Assembly (NCBI GenBank): GCA_903851415.1
Contig: CAINOE010000201.1
Span: 1-58,766, forward strand
DNA: 58,766 nucleotides
Source: an uncultured Rhodopila sp.
GTDB lineage: Bacteria > Pseudomonadota > Alphaproteobacteria > Acetobacterales > Acetobacteraceae
Direction: 5' to 3'
The stretch's first letter is position 1; each line of letters opens with the position of its first letter. This document shows, piece after piece, positions 42,798-49,108 of the stretch. Position numbers and translations under genes: made by a program. The notes under the pieces were generated by a model. That model worked only from the letters and a program-made list of their open reading frames with translations. It was not told where the DNA came from and did no database searches.

Positions 42798-44048
42798 TTA
42801 TTGCGTGTCGCCGGCGGGATCCGGCTTGATCGCGCCATCGACGGCGGCGACCTTGATGCCCGGGCGGACGCGCACCAGGCCGTCGACGACGACGCGGTCG
42901 TCCGCCGCGAGGCCGCCGCGGACGATGCGCAGCCCGCCGTGCAGACCGCCGGTCTCGACGACTTTCGGCACAACCGATCCATCCGGCGCAACGGTCATCA
43001 CGACCTGCCGCGACTGGTCGGGGACGACGGCCGCCGCGGGCACCAGCAGGGCGGGCGCGGGCTTGCCGAGGGAGACGCGCAGCCGGGCGAACTGCCCGGG
43101 CGTCAGGGAAAGGTCCGGATTGGGCACCGTCGCGCGGGCGTGGATCGTCCCGCTGCTGCGGTTCACCGCGTTGTCGATGAAGTCGAGCGTGCCGTGGCGG
43201 TCGAAATGGCCGTCGCCGTCGAGACTGATTGCGACATCGGCGTGCGGCGCGGTGCCGTGATTGGTCTGCTGCCAGGCGAGGTAGTCGGCCTCGCTCATGT
43301 CAAAATCAATATAGATCGGGTCGAGCGAGACGATCGTCGCCAGCAGCGTGGTCGGGCTGGTGCCGCCCCGGCTGCCGCTCACCAGGCTGCCGATGGAGAC
43401 GAGATGCGCGCCGATGCGTCCGCTGAACGGCGCGGTGACGCGGGAAAATTCGAGATCCAGTTGCGCGTCCTTGATCGCGGCCTTGGCCGTGTCGATGGCG
43501 GCCTGCTGGCTGCGCTGATCCGCGGCGCGGGTGTCGACATTCTCCGCGGTGCCGAACTCGGTCCGCTTGAGCTGCTGCGCCCGCCACAGTTCGGCCTCGC
43601 TGAGCGCCTCTTTGGCCTGCGCGGTCTGGAATTGCGCGACAGCCTGATCGAGCCTGATCTGGAACGGCCGCGGATCGATAACGAAAAGCAAGTCGCCCTT
43701 GTGCACGATCTGCCCGTCCTGGAAGGCGATCGAACTCAGGGTGCCGCCGACCTGTGCCCGCAGCTCGACGCTGTCCACTGCCGAGAACTGGCCCAGGAAG
43801 CGGGTGGTGGCCTGCACGGTCTGCTGCAGCGGTCGGCTGACGGTGACCTGAGGCACCGGCGGTGGCGGAGCGCCCGGCTGTTCGCGGGCGCGCCAGAAAC
43901 GTTCCCCGCCTAAGGCCGCCAGGATCGCCAGGACAACGAAGACCGAAAGCGCGCGCCACCGCCTGCGCGGACGTCCGGCAAGCCGGCCGTCGTCGGCAAC
44001 GCGGGTGCGTTCAGCGATGTCCTGGTCACTCAGGGAAACGTTGTCCAT
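42798..44048 (-). CDS. RND efflux periplasmic adaptor (HlyD-like, MexE-type)
   Basis: A 416-residue membrane-fusion protein. N-terminal basic stretch and TM helix (RRRWRALSVFVVLAILAAL), then lipoyl-like and beta-barrel domains with LRAQVGGTLSSIAFQDGQIV, a coiled-coil hairpin (QFQTAQAKEALSEAELWRAQ), and the C-terminal DRVVVDGLVRVRPG. It bridges the RND pump to an outer-membrane channel. The start is an ATG at 44048. It is followed by the permease gene 12 bp downstream. Confidence 0.92.
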   Translation of the reverse strand: MDNVSLSDQDIAERTRVADDGRLAGRPRRRWRALSVFVVLAILAALGGERFWRAREQPGAPPPPVPQVTVSRPLQQTVQATTRFLGQFSAVDSVELRAQVGGTLSSIAFQDGQIVHKGDLLFVIDPRPFQIRLDQAVAQFQTAQAKEALSEAELWRAQQLKRTEFGTAENVDTRAADQRSQQAAIDTAKAAIKDAQLDLEFSRVTAPFSGRIGAHLVSIGSLVSGSRGGTSPTTLLATIVSLDPIYIDFDMSEADYLAWQQTNHGTAPHADVAISLDGDGHFDRHGTLDFIDNAVNRSSGTIHARATVPNPDLSLTPGQFARLRVSLGKPAPALLVPAAAVVPDQSRQVVMTVAPDGSVVPKVVETGGLHGGLRIVRGGLAADDRVVVDGLVRVRPGIKVAAVDGAIKPDPAGDTQ

Positions 44049-44091
44049 GTGCTAACCCTCAAATCGGTAACACTACTGGTATTGCGATCAG

Positions 44092-44119
44092 ACTATACTG
44101 TAATGTACACTTATCGTAA
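44092..44119 (-). promoter_or_regulatory. Putative promoter of the RND operon
   Basis: On the minus strand a TTACGA -35-like box (44114-44119) and a TATAGT -10-like box (44092-44097) are separated by 16 bp, about 45 bp upstream of the adaptor start. The match is moderate and only suggestive. Confidence 0.35.
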
Positions 44120-44186
44120 TAATCGCATCCGCCGCTCGTCATTCGCGCAGGACGACGTCTCCCGTGCAAGCATTGAGGGCAAGCGG

Positions 44187-44939
44187 CTACATCCCGACGC
44201 CGCCGGCGACCAGCAGCGACTCGCCGGTGATCCAACTCGCGTCGTCAGAGGCAAGAAACGCGACCGCGGCCGCGATGTCCTCTGGTTGGCCGGCGCGTCC
44301 CAACGGGGTGCCGGCCACCGCCAATGTCTCGAACTCGCCGCCTGCCATGCCGGCGGTTTGCGTTCCTTCGGTGATGACGAAGCCGGGGTTGACGCCATTG
44401 ACCCGTATCTTCCGCGGCGCAAGTTCCTTCGCCAGGGACTTGGTGATCGAATCGACCGCGCCCTTGGTGCCGACATAGATCGCAAAGGCCGCCGGGGCGA
44501 TCGTGCTGGCCACGGAACCGATATTCACAATGCTGCCGCCGCCGGCAGGGAACAGCGGAAGAGAAGCCTTCGTCACCTGCAGCAGCCCCAACACGTTGGT
44601 CTCGAAGTGTCGATTGAAATCCGCGGCGGAAAGATTCTCGATTGGGCCCGGGGCATAAACCCCGGCATTATTGACAAGCACATCGACGCGGCCGAAGGCG
44701 CTGCGAACGCCCTCGAACAGGCGCTTCACCTCGTCCTCGTTCGTGACACTCGCGCCGACAGCCAGCGCTCTGCCGCCGGCCCGCACGATGTCATCGACAA
44801 TGCGGTTCGCACCCTCCGCGCTGGATGCGTAATTGACGATAACCGGCGCGCCTTCCGCCGCGAGCCGCTTCGCGATGCCCGCGCCGATGCCCTTCGAGGC
44901 CCCGGTCACGACGGCGACCTTATCGCTGAACCTTGCCAT
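44187..44939 (-). CDS. SDR-family oxidoreductase, TetR-regulated
   Basis: A 250-residue classical short-chain dehydrogenase. TGASKGIGAGIAKRL (cofactor), VLVNNAGVYA, NIGSVAST with the catalytic Ser, and YVGTKGAVDS (YxxxK) are visible, as is the end PLGRAGQPEDIAAAVAFLAS. ATG at 44939 has GGAGAG upstream. A palindromic operator-like sequence (45024-45045) stands between it and the tetR gene, and a second is upstream of tetR, which suggests TetR repression. The substrate is unknown. Confidence 0.92.
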   Translation of the reverse strand: MARFSDKVAVVTGASKGIGAGIAKRLAAEGAPVIVNYASSAEGANRIVDDIVRAGGRALAVGASVTNEDEVKRLFEGVRSAFGRVDVLVNNAGVYAPGPIENLSAADFNRHFETNVLGLLQVTKASLPLFPAGGGSIVNIGSVASTIAPAAFAIYVGTKGAVDSITKSLAKELAPRKIRVNGVNPGFVITEGTQTAGMAGGEFETLAVAGTPLGRAGQPEDIAAAVAFLASDDASWITGESLLVAGGVGM

Positions 44940-45023
44940 GCCGGCTCTCTCCTGCCTCCAATGAATGGGAGGACATGCTTCAGTAAGGCCGAGGTAGAGT
45001 CCCGCATACCGGTATTCAAGGGG

Positions 45024-45045
45024 TTTTGGAGCGGTCGCTCCAAAA
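45024..45045. promoter_or_regulatory. Palindromic TetR operator, between tetR and SDR
   Basis: A near-perfect 22-bp palindrome, TTTTGGAGCGGTCGCTCCAAAA in two 10-bp arms around a central GT, lies about 85 bp upstream of the SDR start and just downstream of tetR. A close relative stands upstream of tetR. The layout fits TetR-family operators; a terminator is unlikely because no T-run follows on the minus strand. Confidence 0.7.
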
Positions 45046-45056
45046 AAACGGCGAGC

Positions 45057-45686
45057 TTACGTTGCTGCTGCCGGCCAGGCGCGCATGCCCAGCTCGACGA
45101 TCTCCTGCAGTTGTTCGCGTGACGCCCCGTCGCGGGCCTGGACCGCCAGCCCGCGCGACAATGTGCTGAAGAAGGCGGCCAGCGCCTCGGCGCCGGTGTC
45201 CTGCGGGACATCGCCGTCGTCGATGCCGCGGCGAATGCGGGCCGCCATGGCCGATTGCGCCGTCCGCCGATGCGCTGCCATCGCGTCGCGCAAGCAAGCC
45301 AGCGCGGGCGGAACCTGGGTGCAGGCAAGCGAGATCATGCAGCCGGAGGGCAGATCAGTGCGCGTGAACTCGCATGCGGCCGCGGTCAGCAAACGGTGGA
45401 AGGCAGTCTTCGTATCCGCGTCAGCATTGAGTTCGCCAATAAACCATTGGCTTGCGCCGGCCATGTAGGCCTGCGCAGCCTCCTGGTACAATCGCTCCTT
45501 GCTGCCGAACGAGTTGTAGAAGCTGGAAGCGCTGATGCCCATCGCGGCGGTCAGATCATCGAAGGAGGTGCCTTCGTAGCCGCGCTCCCAAAACAGCTTC
45601 ATCGCCTGTTGCAGGGCAACCGAGCGGTCAAAGTTCTTGGGTCGGCCACGCGGGCGTCTCAGGGGCTTGGCTTCATACGTTGTCAT
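45057..45686 (-). CDS. TetR/AcrR-family transcriptional regulator
   Basis: A 209-residue TetR regulator. The HTH domain occupies about residues 15-65 (FDRSVALQQAMKLFWERGYE, GISASSFYNSFGSKERLY). The remaining C-terminal ligand-binding domain is not assignable to a ligand. It is followed by the SDR gene in the same direction, and palindromes flank it on both sides. It probably represses both itself and the SDR in response to a small molecule. Confidence 0.9.
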   Translation of the reverse strand: MTTYEAKPLRRPRGRPKNFDRSVALQQAMKLFWERGYEGTSFDDLTAAMGISASSFYNSFGSKERLYQEAAQAYMAGASQWFIGELNADADTKTAFHRLLTAAACEFTRTDLPSGCMISLACTQVPPALACLRDAMAAHRRTAQSAMAARIRRGIDDGDVPQDTGAEALAAFFSTLSRGLAVQARDGASREQLQEIVELGMRAWPAAAT

Positions 45687-45730
45687 CGCTTTAGATCTGG
45701 CATCCGGGCCGATAAATCCCCCTGTAATAT

Positions 45731-45746
45731 GGGAGCTATCGCTCCA
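45731..45746. promoter_or_regulatory. Palindromic TetR operator upstream of tetR
   Basis: GGGAGCTATCGCTCCA, a partial match to the palindrome at 45.03 kb (GGAGC/GCTCC arms), lies 45 bp upstream of the tetR start. It is suited for autoregulation. Confidence 0.6.
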
Positions 45747-46024
45747 GATTGAAAGCGCACCGGTTAGGCAGCGAAAACGAAGACGGCCTCGGGCCGCCGG
45801 CAGCCGTTCCGCTTCCGAGCGACTCGGGGCGCCGTAACCGATGGCCGCCGGGTGAAAGCGGCTGTCGTGCTTACAGGGGCGGGTGCAGCGCCTGCCGCAA
45901 GCGCGTCCTCGGAGCTCTCATCGAGAATCATGAAGCGGGTTTTGAGCACGAGACTTCGCGCCGGCATCTTCGGTCGAGTATGATATGTTTAGAGATCAAT
46001 GTTTTGACCCCCGGAGACTCGATC

Positions 46025-46258
46025 ATGCCGATCGACTGGAGTCGCTGCCCGGCCATGCGCATCAGGCCGGGATATTTGTCCGGCGCGCCGGCTTTGCGGG
46101 ATGATCCCCGCGTGCCGCCCGAAACCATCGTGGAAAACATGGACTCCGGCGAAACCGCCGAACAGGTGATCGAGAACTTCGGCCTGAAGACGTCGTTGCA
46201 GGACGTGCTGGCGGTCTACGACTGTGCGAAGCGGCAGCGTGTCACGAGTCCTGTTTGA
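46025..46258 (+). CDS. DUF433-family protein, antitoxin-like
   Basis: A 77-residue protein of the DUF433 winged-helix group: RPGYLSGAPALRDDPRVP is followed by ETIVENMDSGETAEQVIENF and LKTSLQDVLAVYDCAKR. It is usually the antitoxin partner of a DUF5615-type PIN-like toxin, as here. ATG at 46025 was chosen because the upstream frame has no Shine-Dalgarno site. The 3' end overlaps the toxin gene by 20 bp. Confidence 0.82.
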   Translation: MPIDWSRCPAMRIRPGYLSGAPALRDDPRVPPETIVENMDSGETAEQVIENFGLKTSLQDVLAVYDCAKRQRVTSPV

Positions 46259-46553
46259 CGTTAATGTCCCGCGGCTGGTTTCGCGTCTGCTGACCGGTCA
46301 TGCCGTGGATTTCGCTGATCAGCGCGGCCGGCGCGAACTGACGAACGGCGACCGGCTGACGGCGGACACCAACCTGCGCTACCAGCAGAACCTTGCCACC
46401 CGCCGCATGACGATTGTTGCGCTATCGACGAACGCCTGGCCGGTCATTCGCGATAACCCCGACCCGTTCATTCGTGCTGACGCGCCCGCCACGCCGGAAG
46501 AACTGGACGCCCCGGTCCGGCCGGCGGTGAGCCTCGGCGTGCGCAGCACTTAA
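46239..46553 (+). CDS. DUF5615-type PIN-like toxin, internal deletion
   Basis: A 104-residue PIN-like (Mut7-C/DUF5615) protein. The N terminus SRVLFDVNVPRLVSRLL and DRLTADTNLRYQQNLATRRM and VALSTNAWPVIRDN are recognisable. Compared with the usual pattern, the stretch between the LTNGD-like and TADTN-like parts is about 15-20 residues shorter, so part of the fold is deleted in frame. It may be inactive. The GTG start at 46239 overlaps the DUF433 gene by 20 bp. Confidence 0.7.
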   Translation: MSRVLFDVNVPRLVSRLLTGHAVDFADQRGRRELTNGDRLTADTNLRYQQNLATRRMTIVALSTNAWPVIRDNPDPFIRADAPATPEELDAPVRPAVSLGVRST

Positions 46554-46580
46554 TTCCGGACTCGGCCGGCCGGAGGATCC

Positions 46581-46760
46581 GACCGGGCAGAGTTCGATGC
46601 TGCCATAGGGGACCGCCACAGTTACGGCGCCCCCCCCACGCTCGCCCTCGGACAGCGGCAGGGTGAGGCGCAGGCCGCGGTCGCACGGTTCGAGATGCTC
46701 GACGCGGATGGCGGCGAGTTCGGCGCGACGCAGTGCGCCACCGCAACCCCCGCGGCCGGG
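46581..46760 (-). pseudogene. Fragment of a tyrosine recombinase/integrase
   Basis: Read on the minus strand the frame encodes GALRRAELAAIRVEHLE, then CDRGLRLTLPLSEGERGG and VTVAVPYGSIELCPV. This matches the catalytic-domain start of phage-type integrases (the RRxEL segment with the catalytic Arg, followed by a SKxD-like strand and CPVxAL), but the frame loses the family pattern after CPV, and no upstream or downstream parts are present. I see it as a fragment, not a working recombinase. It lies between toxin-antitoxin genes. Confidence 0.6.
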
Positions 46761-46807
46761 TGGCGTGTATCGGAGTGATACGGCTCAGGCCGGGCGCGCC
46801 GCTATAC

Positions 46808-46843
46808 TTAGCTAACTTGATTAATCTGCCGGTGGTTAGCTAA
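46808..46843. promoter_or_regulatory. Operator-like TTAGCTAA repeats upstream of Phd-PIN module
   Basis: Two perfect TTAGCTAA palindromes at 46808-46815 and 46836-46843, 28 bp apart start to start. The second reads GGTTAGCTAATTTGG, as do the repeats before the 32.2-kb module (GGTTAGCTAAATTGG). They lie 28 bp or more upstream of the antitoxin start at 46871. Confidence 0.6.
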
Positions 46844-46870
46844 TTTGGTTCTGTTGCAGGGAGCATCAGG

Positions 46871-47104
46871 ATGCAGCAGGTCACCATTCATGCCGCGAAA
46901 ACCAATCTGTCCAAGCTCATCGAGGCCGCGCTGAACGGCGAGGAGATCGTCATCGCCAAGGGCCGCAAGCCGGTCGTCCGGCTCGTCCCGGTGACGCGCG
47001 GCTCGTTCCGGATTGGTCCGCTCGCGGGCCAACTCGGCGCACCCCCCGACTTTTTCGAGCCGATGGACGCGGGCGATCTCGACCTGTGGGAAGGCGGTCG
47101 GTGA
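46871..47104 (+). CDS. Phd/YefM-family antitoxin
   Basis: A 77-residue Phd/YefM antitoxin: MQQVTIHAAKTNLSKLIEAA, then EEIVIAKGRKPVVRLVPV. It is similar to the antitoxin at 32.0 kb in both ends, including a PDFFEPMDAGD-like C terminus. The stop overlaps the GTG of the toxin by 4 bp. It likely binds upstream TTAGCTAA repeats. Confidence 0.88.
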   Translation: MQQVTIHAAKTNLSKLIEAALNGEEIVIAKGRKPVVRLVPVTRGSFRIGPLAGQLGAPPDFFEPMDAGDLDLWEGGR

Positions 47105-47484
47105 CGACGGTTTTGCTCGACACCCACACCTGGGCCTGGAGCTTGTCCGGCGACGCACGGCTCTCGAAGCCGGCCCTTGCCGCCATCAGCGCGGCGGATA
47201 CGGTGCTGGTCAGTCCGATCAGCTTTTTCGAGATTGCACAGACGGTCCGGCTCGGGAAATGGCCCGAGATGGAGCCGTTCGTTGGCCGATTGGCCGCCCT
47301 GCTGGGCGAACAGGGCGGTTCGGTCGCGGGCTTTGATCCTTCGATCTGCATCGCCGCCGGCATGATGGCCTGGACCCACCGCGATCCGTTCGACCGGCTG
47401 CTGGCCGCGACGGCGATGCACTTCAGCTTGCCTCTCGTGTCGGCGGATACCGCGTTCGACGGCATTGTGACCCGGTTGTGGTGA
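47101..47484 (+). CDS. PIN-domain toxin (VapC-like)
   Basis: A 127-residue PIN-domain RNase: LLDTHTWAWSLSGD (Asp), SPISFFEIAQTVRLGKW (Glu), HRDPFDRLLAATAM (Asp), and VSADTAFDG near the end. The GTG at 47101 overlaps the antitoxin stop. Length and acidic residues are complete, so it is probably active. It is similar in layout to the toxin at 31.6 kb. Confidence 0.88.
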   Translation: MTTVLLDTHTWAWSLSGDARLSKPALAAISAADTVLVSPISFFEIAQTVRLGKWPEMEPFVGRLAALLGEQGGSVAGFDPSICIAAGMMAWTHRDPFDRLLAATAMHFSLPLVSADTAFDGIVTRLW

Positions 47485-47755
47485 CGATCGTGTGCCGCGC
47501 TACGCATGCGTTAGTTAGGGAAGCGATGTTGAACCGCGTGCTCCCGCATGCGACGGGACTGTGCTCGGCAGCAGGGCTCGGTGTGGCAGTTTCATGCAGG
47601 TCTCTCGGCTGGTCCGTTCTGATATCAAAACGTATAGGAAAAAATGAGCGCCTGCCTACGGTATAGTGTTACTCGGTTAGTCTATAGTTATAAAAGAGAC
47701 TGGGCAGACCGCCCGGCCTTTCCACCAACCAAGCACCCTGATCCCTCAGCTCTCA

Positions 47756-47840
47756 GGCTCAACAATCGCCGAGCCGACTGCATCCGATCCAGCGCCTCAT
47801 CCGCAATGGCCTTATTGCGCTTGTCCTCAGCGTCGTCGCG
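47756..47840 (-). pseudogene. Remnant of the 3' part of an atpC-like gene
   Basis: Read on the minus strand, EDKRNKAIADEALDRMQSAR aligns with DKSNTAIEDEALDLIQLAR near the C terminus of the intact AtpC (epsilon) encoded 900 bp away. The nucleotide match is about 80% over 70 bp. Just upstream, FTGFPGMLLPVA resembles the AtpD segment FTGFPGKLVPVA (about 85% over 40 bp), so the piece may be a deleted copy of an atpD-atpC junction. The rest of the gene is not seen. Confidence 0.5.
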
Positions 47841-48087
47841 TCCCGGCCACCGGCAGCAGCATCCCGGGGAACCCGGTGAACATGAACTCCAGCGGATCCA
47901 CCGCCGCGCGCCGGTCCGGCGGTTCGTGCCCGACGCGAAGCGACGCGACATTGCGGGACTCGCCCGGATACCCAAAATACTGGACGATGGCGGTGATATC
48001 CCCCATCGTCGTGAACAGCCCCCAGAGGAAAGCTCCCTTGCCGAGCGTTCGGATCCGCATCCACGTTGCCCCCGACCACCCGATCAC
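47827..48087 (-). CDS. Doubtful small hypothetical protein
   Basis: An 86-codon frame starting MIGWSGATWMRIRT. It contains a hydrophobic stretch (GAFLWGLFTTMGDITAIV) and ends near the AtpD-like FTGFPG segment. It has no clear ribosome-binding site and no recognised homology except that short match. Possibly spurious or a remnant. Confidence 0.3.
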   Translation of the reverse strand: MIGWSGATWMRIRTLGKGAFLWGLFTTMGDITAIVQYFGYPGESRNVASLRVGHEPPDRRAAVDPLEFMFTGFPGMLLPVAGTRRR

Positions 48088-48123
48088 CGGGGTTGCCCCA
48101 ACGTCGCTCCCGCCAGGGCCGCA

Positions 48124-48262
48124 CGAGGTTGTCCTCCTAGGCCCTTATGTAACGGCTCCTGCCGTCCCGTTCCGGGTCGCCGATCTTCCCACGGATAGCG
48201 GCCCCCGGGACGACAACGTATCCCTGCGGCGGGAAGATATATACGGCGATGCCGGACGCTGA
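48124..48262 (+). pseudogene. Possible antitoxin C-terminal remnant before truncated vapC
   Basis: In frame with the stop at 48260-48262, the sequence reads VADLPTDSGPRDDNVSLRR followed by EDIYGDAGR. The last 12 residues overlap the start of the vapC gene by 14 bp, as a coupled antitoxin would. The ending resembles short antitoxin tails seen before PIN toxins. No N-terminal DNA-binding domain remains. Low confidence. Confidence 0.25.
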
Positions 48263-48593
48263 GCCGCGCTTCGTCGACACGAACATTCTGGTTTACGCGA
48301 CCCAAACCGGTTCGGCGCATTCAGCCGCGGCGCTTGCCCTGCTGGGCAGGATGGAGGCCAACCCGGCTCCTCTATGGATCAGTGGGCAGGTTCTACGCGA
48401 ATACCTTGCCGTGGTGACAAGGCCGCAAGGGCGATTGACCGCGCTCCCGATGGCCGCCGCACTGGAACGCGTGCGCTTCTTCTCGCAGCGATTCTGGATC
48501 GCGGAAGATGGGCCGGACATCCGCTCCCGGTTGCATCCACGCCTCCTGCTCGTTCAGACAAGGGCGTGGATGGCGGGCCTGCGCCCGCCATGA
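48249..48593 (+). pseudogene. Truncated VapC PIN-domain toxin
   Basis: A 114-codon frame: FVDTNILVYATQTG (first Asp), SGQVLREYLAVVTRPQGR (Glu) and WIAEDGPDIRSRLHP are typical of a PIN toxin, but after this the frame becomes TRAWMAGLRPP, which is translated repeat sequence. The HDANIVATM-type segment with the later catalytic Asp residues is missing. Thus the 3' third is replaced by a type B repeat. It is annotated as a pseudogene. Confidence 0.7.
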
Positions 48594-48596
48594 CGA
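48535..48596. repeat. Dispersed palindromic repeat, type B
   Basis: ATCCACGCC at 48535-48543 and its complement GGCGTGGAT at 48564-48572 flank a short loop, followed by GGCGGGCCTGCGCCCGCC and ATGACG. It sits inside the 3' end of the truncated vapC. Confidence 0.75.
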
Positions 48597-48641
48597 ATAA
48601 GCCGCCCGTGCCCATGGGTCATCCTCGATGGCGGTTGGCAT

Positions 48642-48672
48642 AAAAAAAGGGGCCGGCCAACCGGCCAGCCCC
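48642..48672 (-). terminator. Rho-independent terminator of the atp operon
   Basis: Read on the minus strand: GGGGCTGGCC, loop GGTT, GGCCGGCCCC, then TTTTTTT. One G-T mismatch interrupts a 10-bp GC-rich stem. It stands 32 bp after the atpC stop, at the end of the operon. Confidence 0.9.
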
Positions 48673-48703
48673 TTCGCCAAAACAGCCCCGTTCCGCGAAA
48701 CCC

Positions 48704-49105
48704 TCAACGTCCCAGGTCAACCATCGACCGGGCCAACTGGATCAGATCCAGCGCCTCATCCTCAATCGCCGTATTGGACTTATCAGCAGCCTCGTAAGCC
48801 GCCTCAGCCTCAGCCAGCAGCTTCTCGCCCTCGGCCTTCTTCACCTCGCCCAGCGGCACCGCCCGGTTCGCCAGAACCGTGCACCGCTCCGGCGTCACCT
48901 CGGCGAACCCGCCATGGACGAACAACTGCTCGACGATCTTGTCGCCCTCGTACAAATCGATCGTGCCGCCGCGCAGAGTAACGATCATCGGCGTGTGGCC
49001 TTCCAGCACACCGATATCGCCCTCGGCCCCCGGGATCACCACCATGTCCACCGGACGGGACAGCAGCAGCTTCTCCGGACTGACGATCTCCAGCGAGACC
49101 GCCAT
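48704..49105 (-). CDS. atpC: F1 ATP synthase epsilon subunit
   Basis: A 133-residue epsilon subunit. The N-terminal beta-sandwich (VSLEIVSPEKLLLSRPVDMV, VIPGAEGDIGVLEGHTP) and the C-terminal helices ending DLIQLARSMVDLGR are standard. It belongs to the central stalk and couples rotation to catalysis, and can inhibit ATP hydrolysis. It is last in the atpHAGDC operon, 3 bp after atpD, followed by a strong terminator. A decayed copy of its 3' end lies about 900 bp downstream. Confidence 0.95.
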   Translation of the reverse strand: MAVSLEIVSPEKLLLSRPVDMVVIPGAEGDIGVLEGHTPMIVTLRGGTIDLYEGDKIVEQLFVHGGFAEVTPERCTVLANRAVPLGEVKKAEGEKLLAEAEAAYEAADKSNTAIEDEALDLIQLARSMVDLGR

Positions 49106-49108
49106 GGC

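Larger units (their letters stand above)
47485..48248. other. Remnant-rich region between the second Phd-PIN module and a truncated vapC
   Basis: A 764-bp stretch without an intact gene. It holds an atpC-like remnant (47.76-47.84 kb), a doubtful minus-strand frame (47.83-48.09 kb) and a possible antitoxin tail (48.12-48.26 kb). The first 200 bp are AT-richer and show nothing recognisable. Confidence 0.5.
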
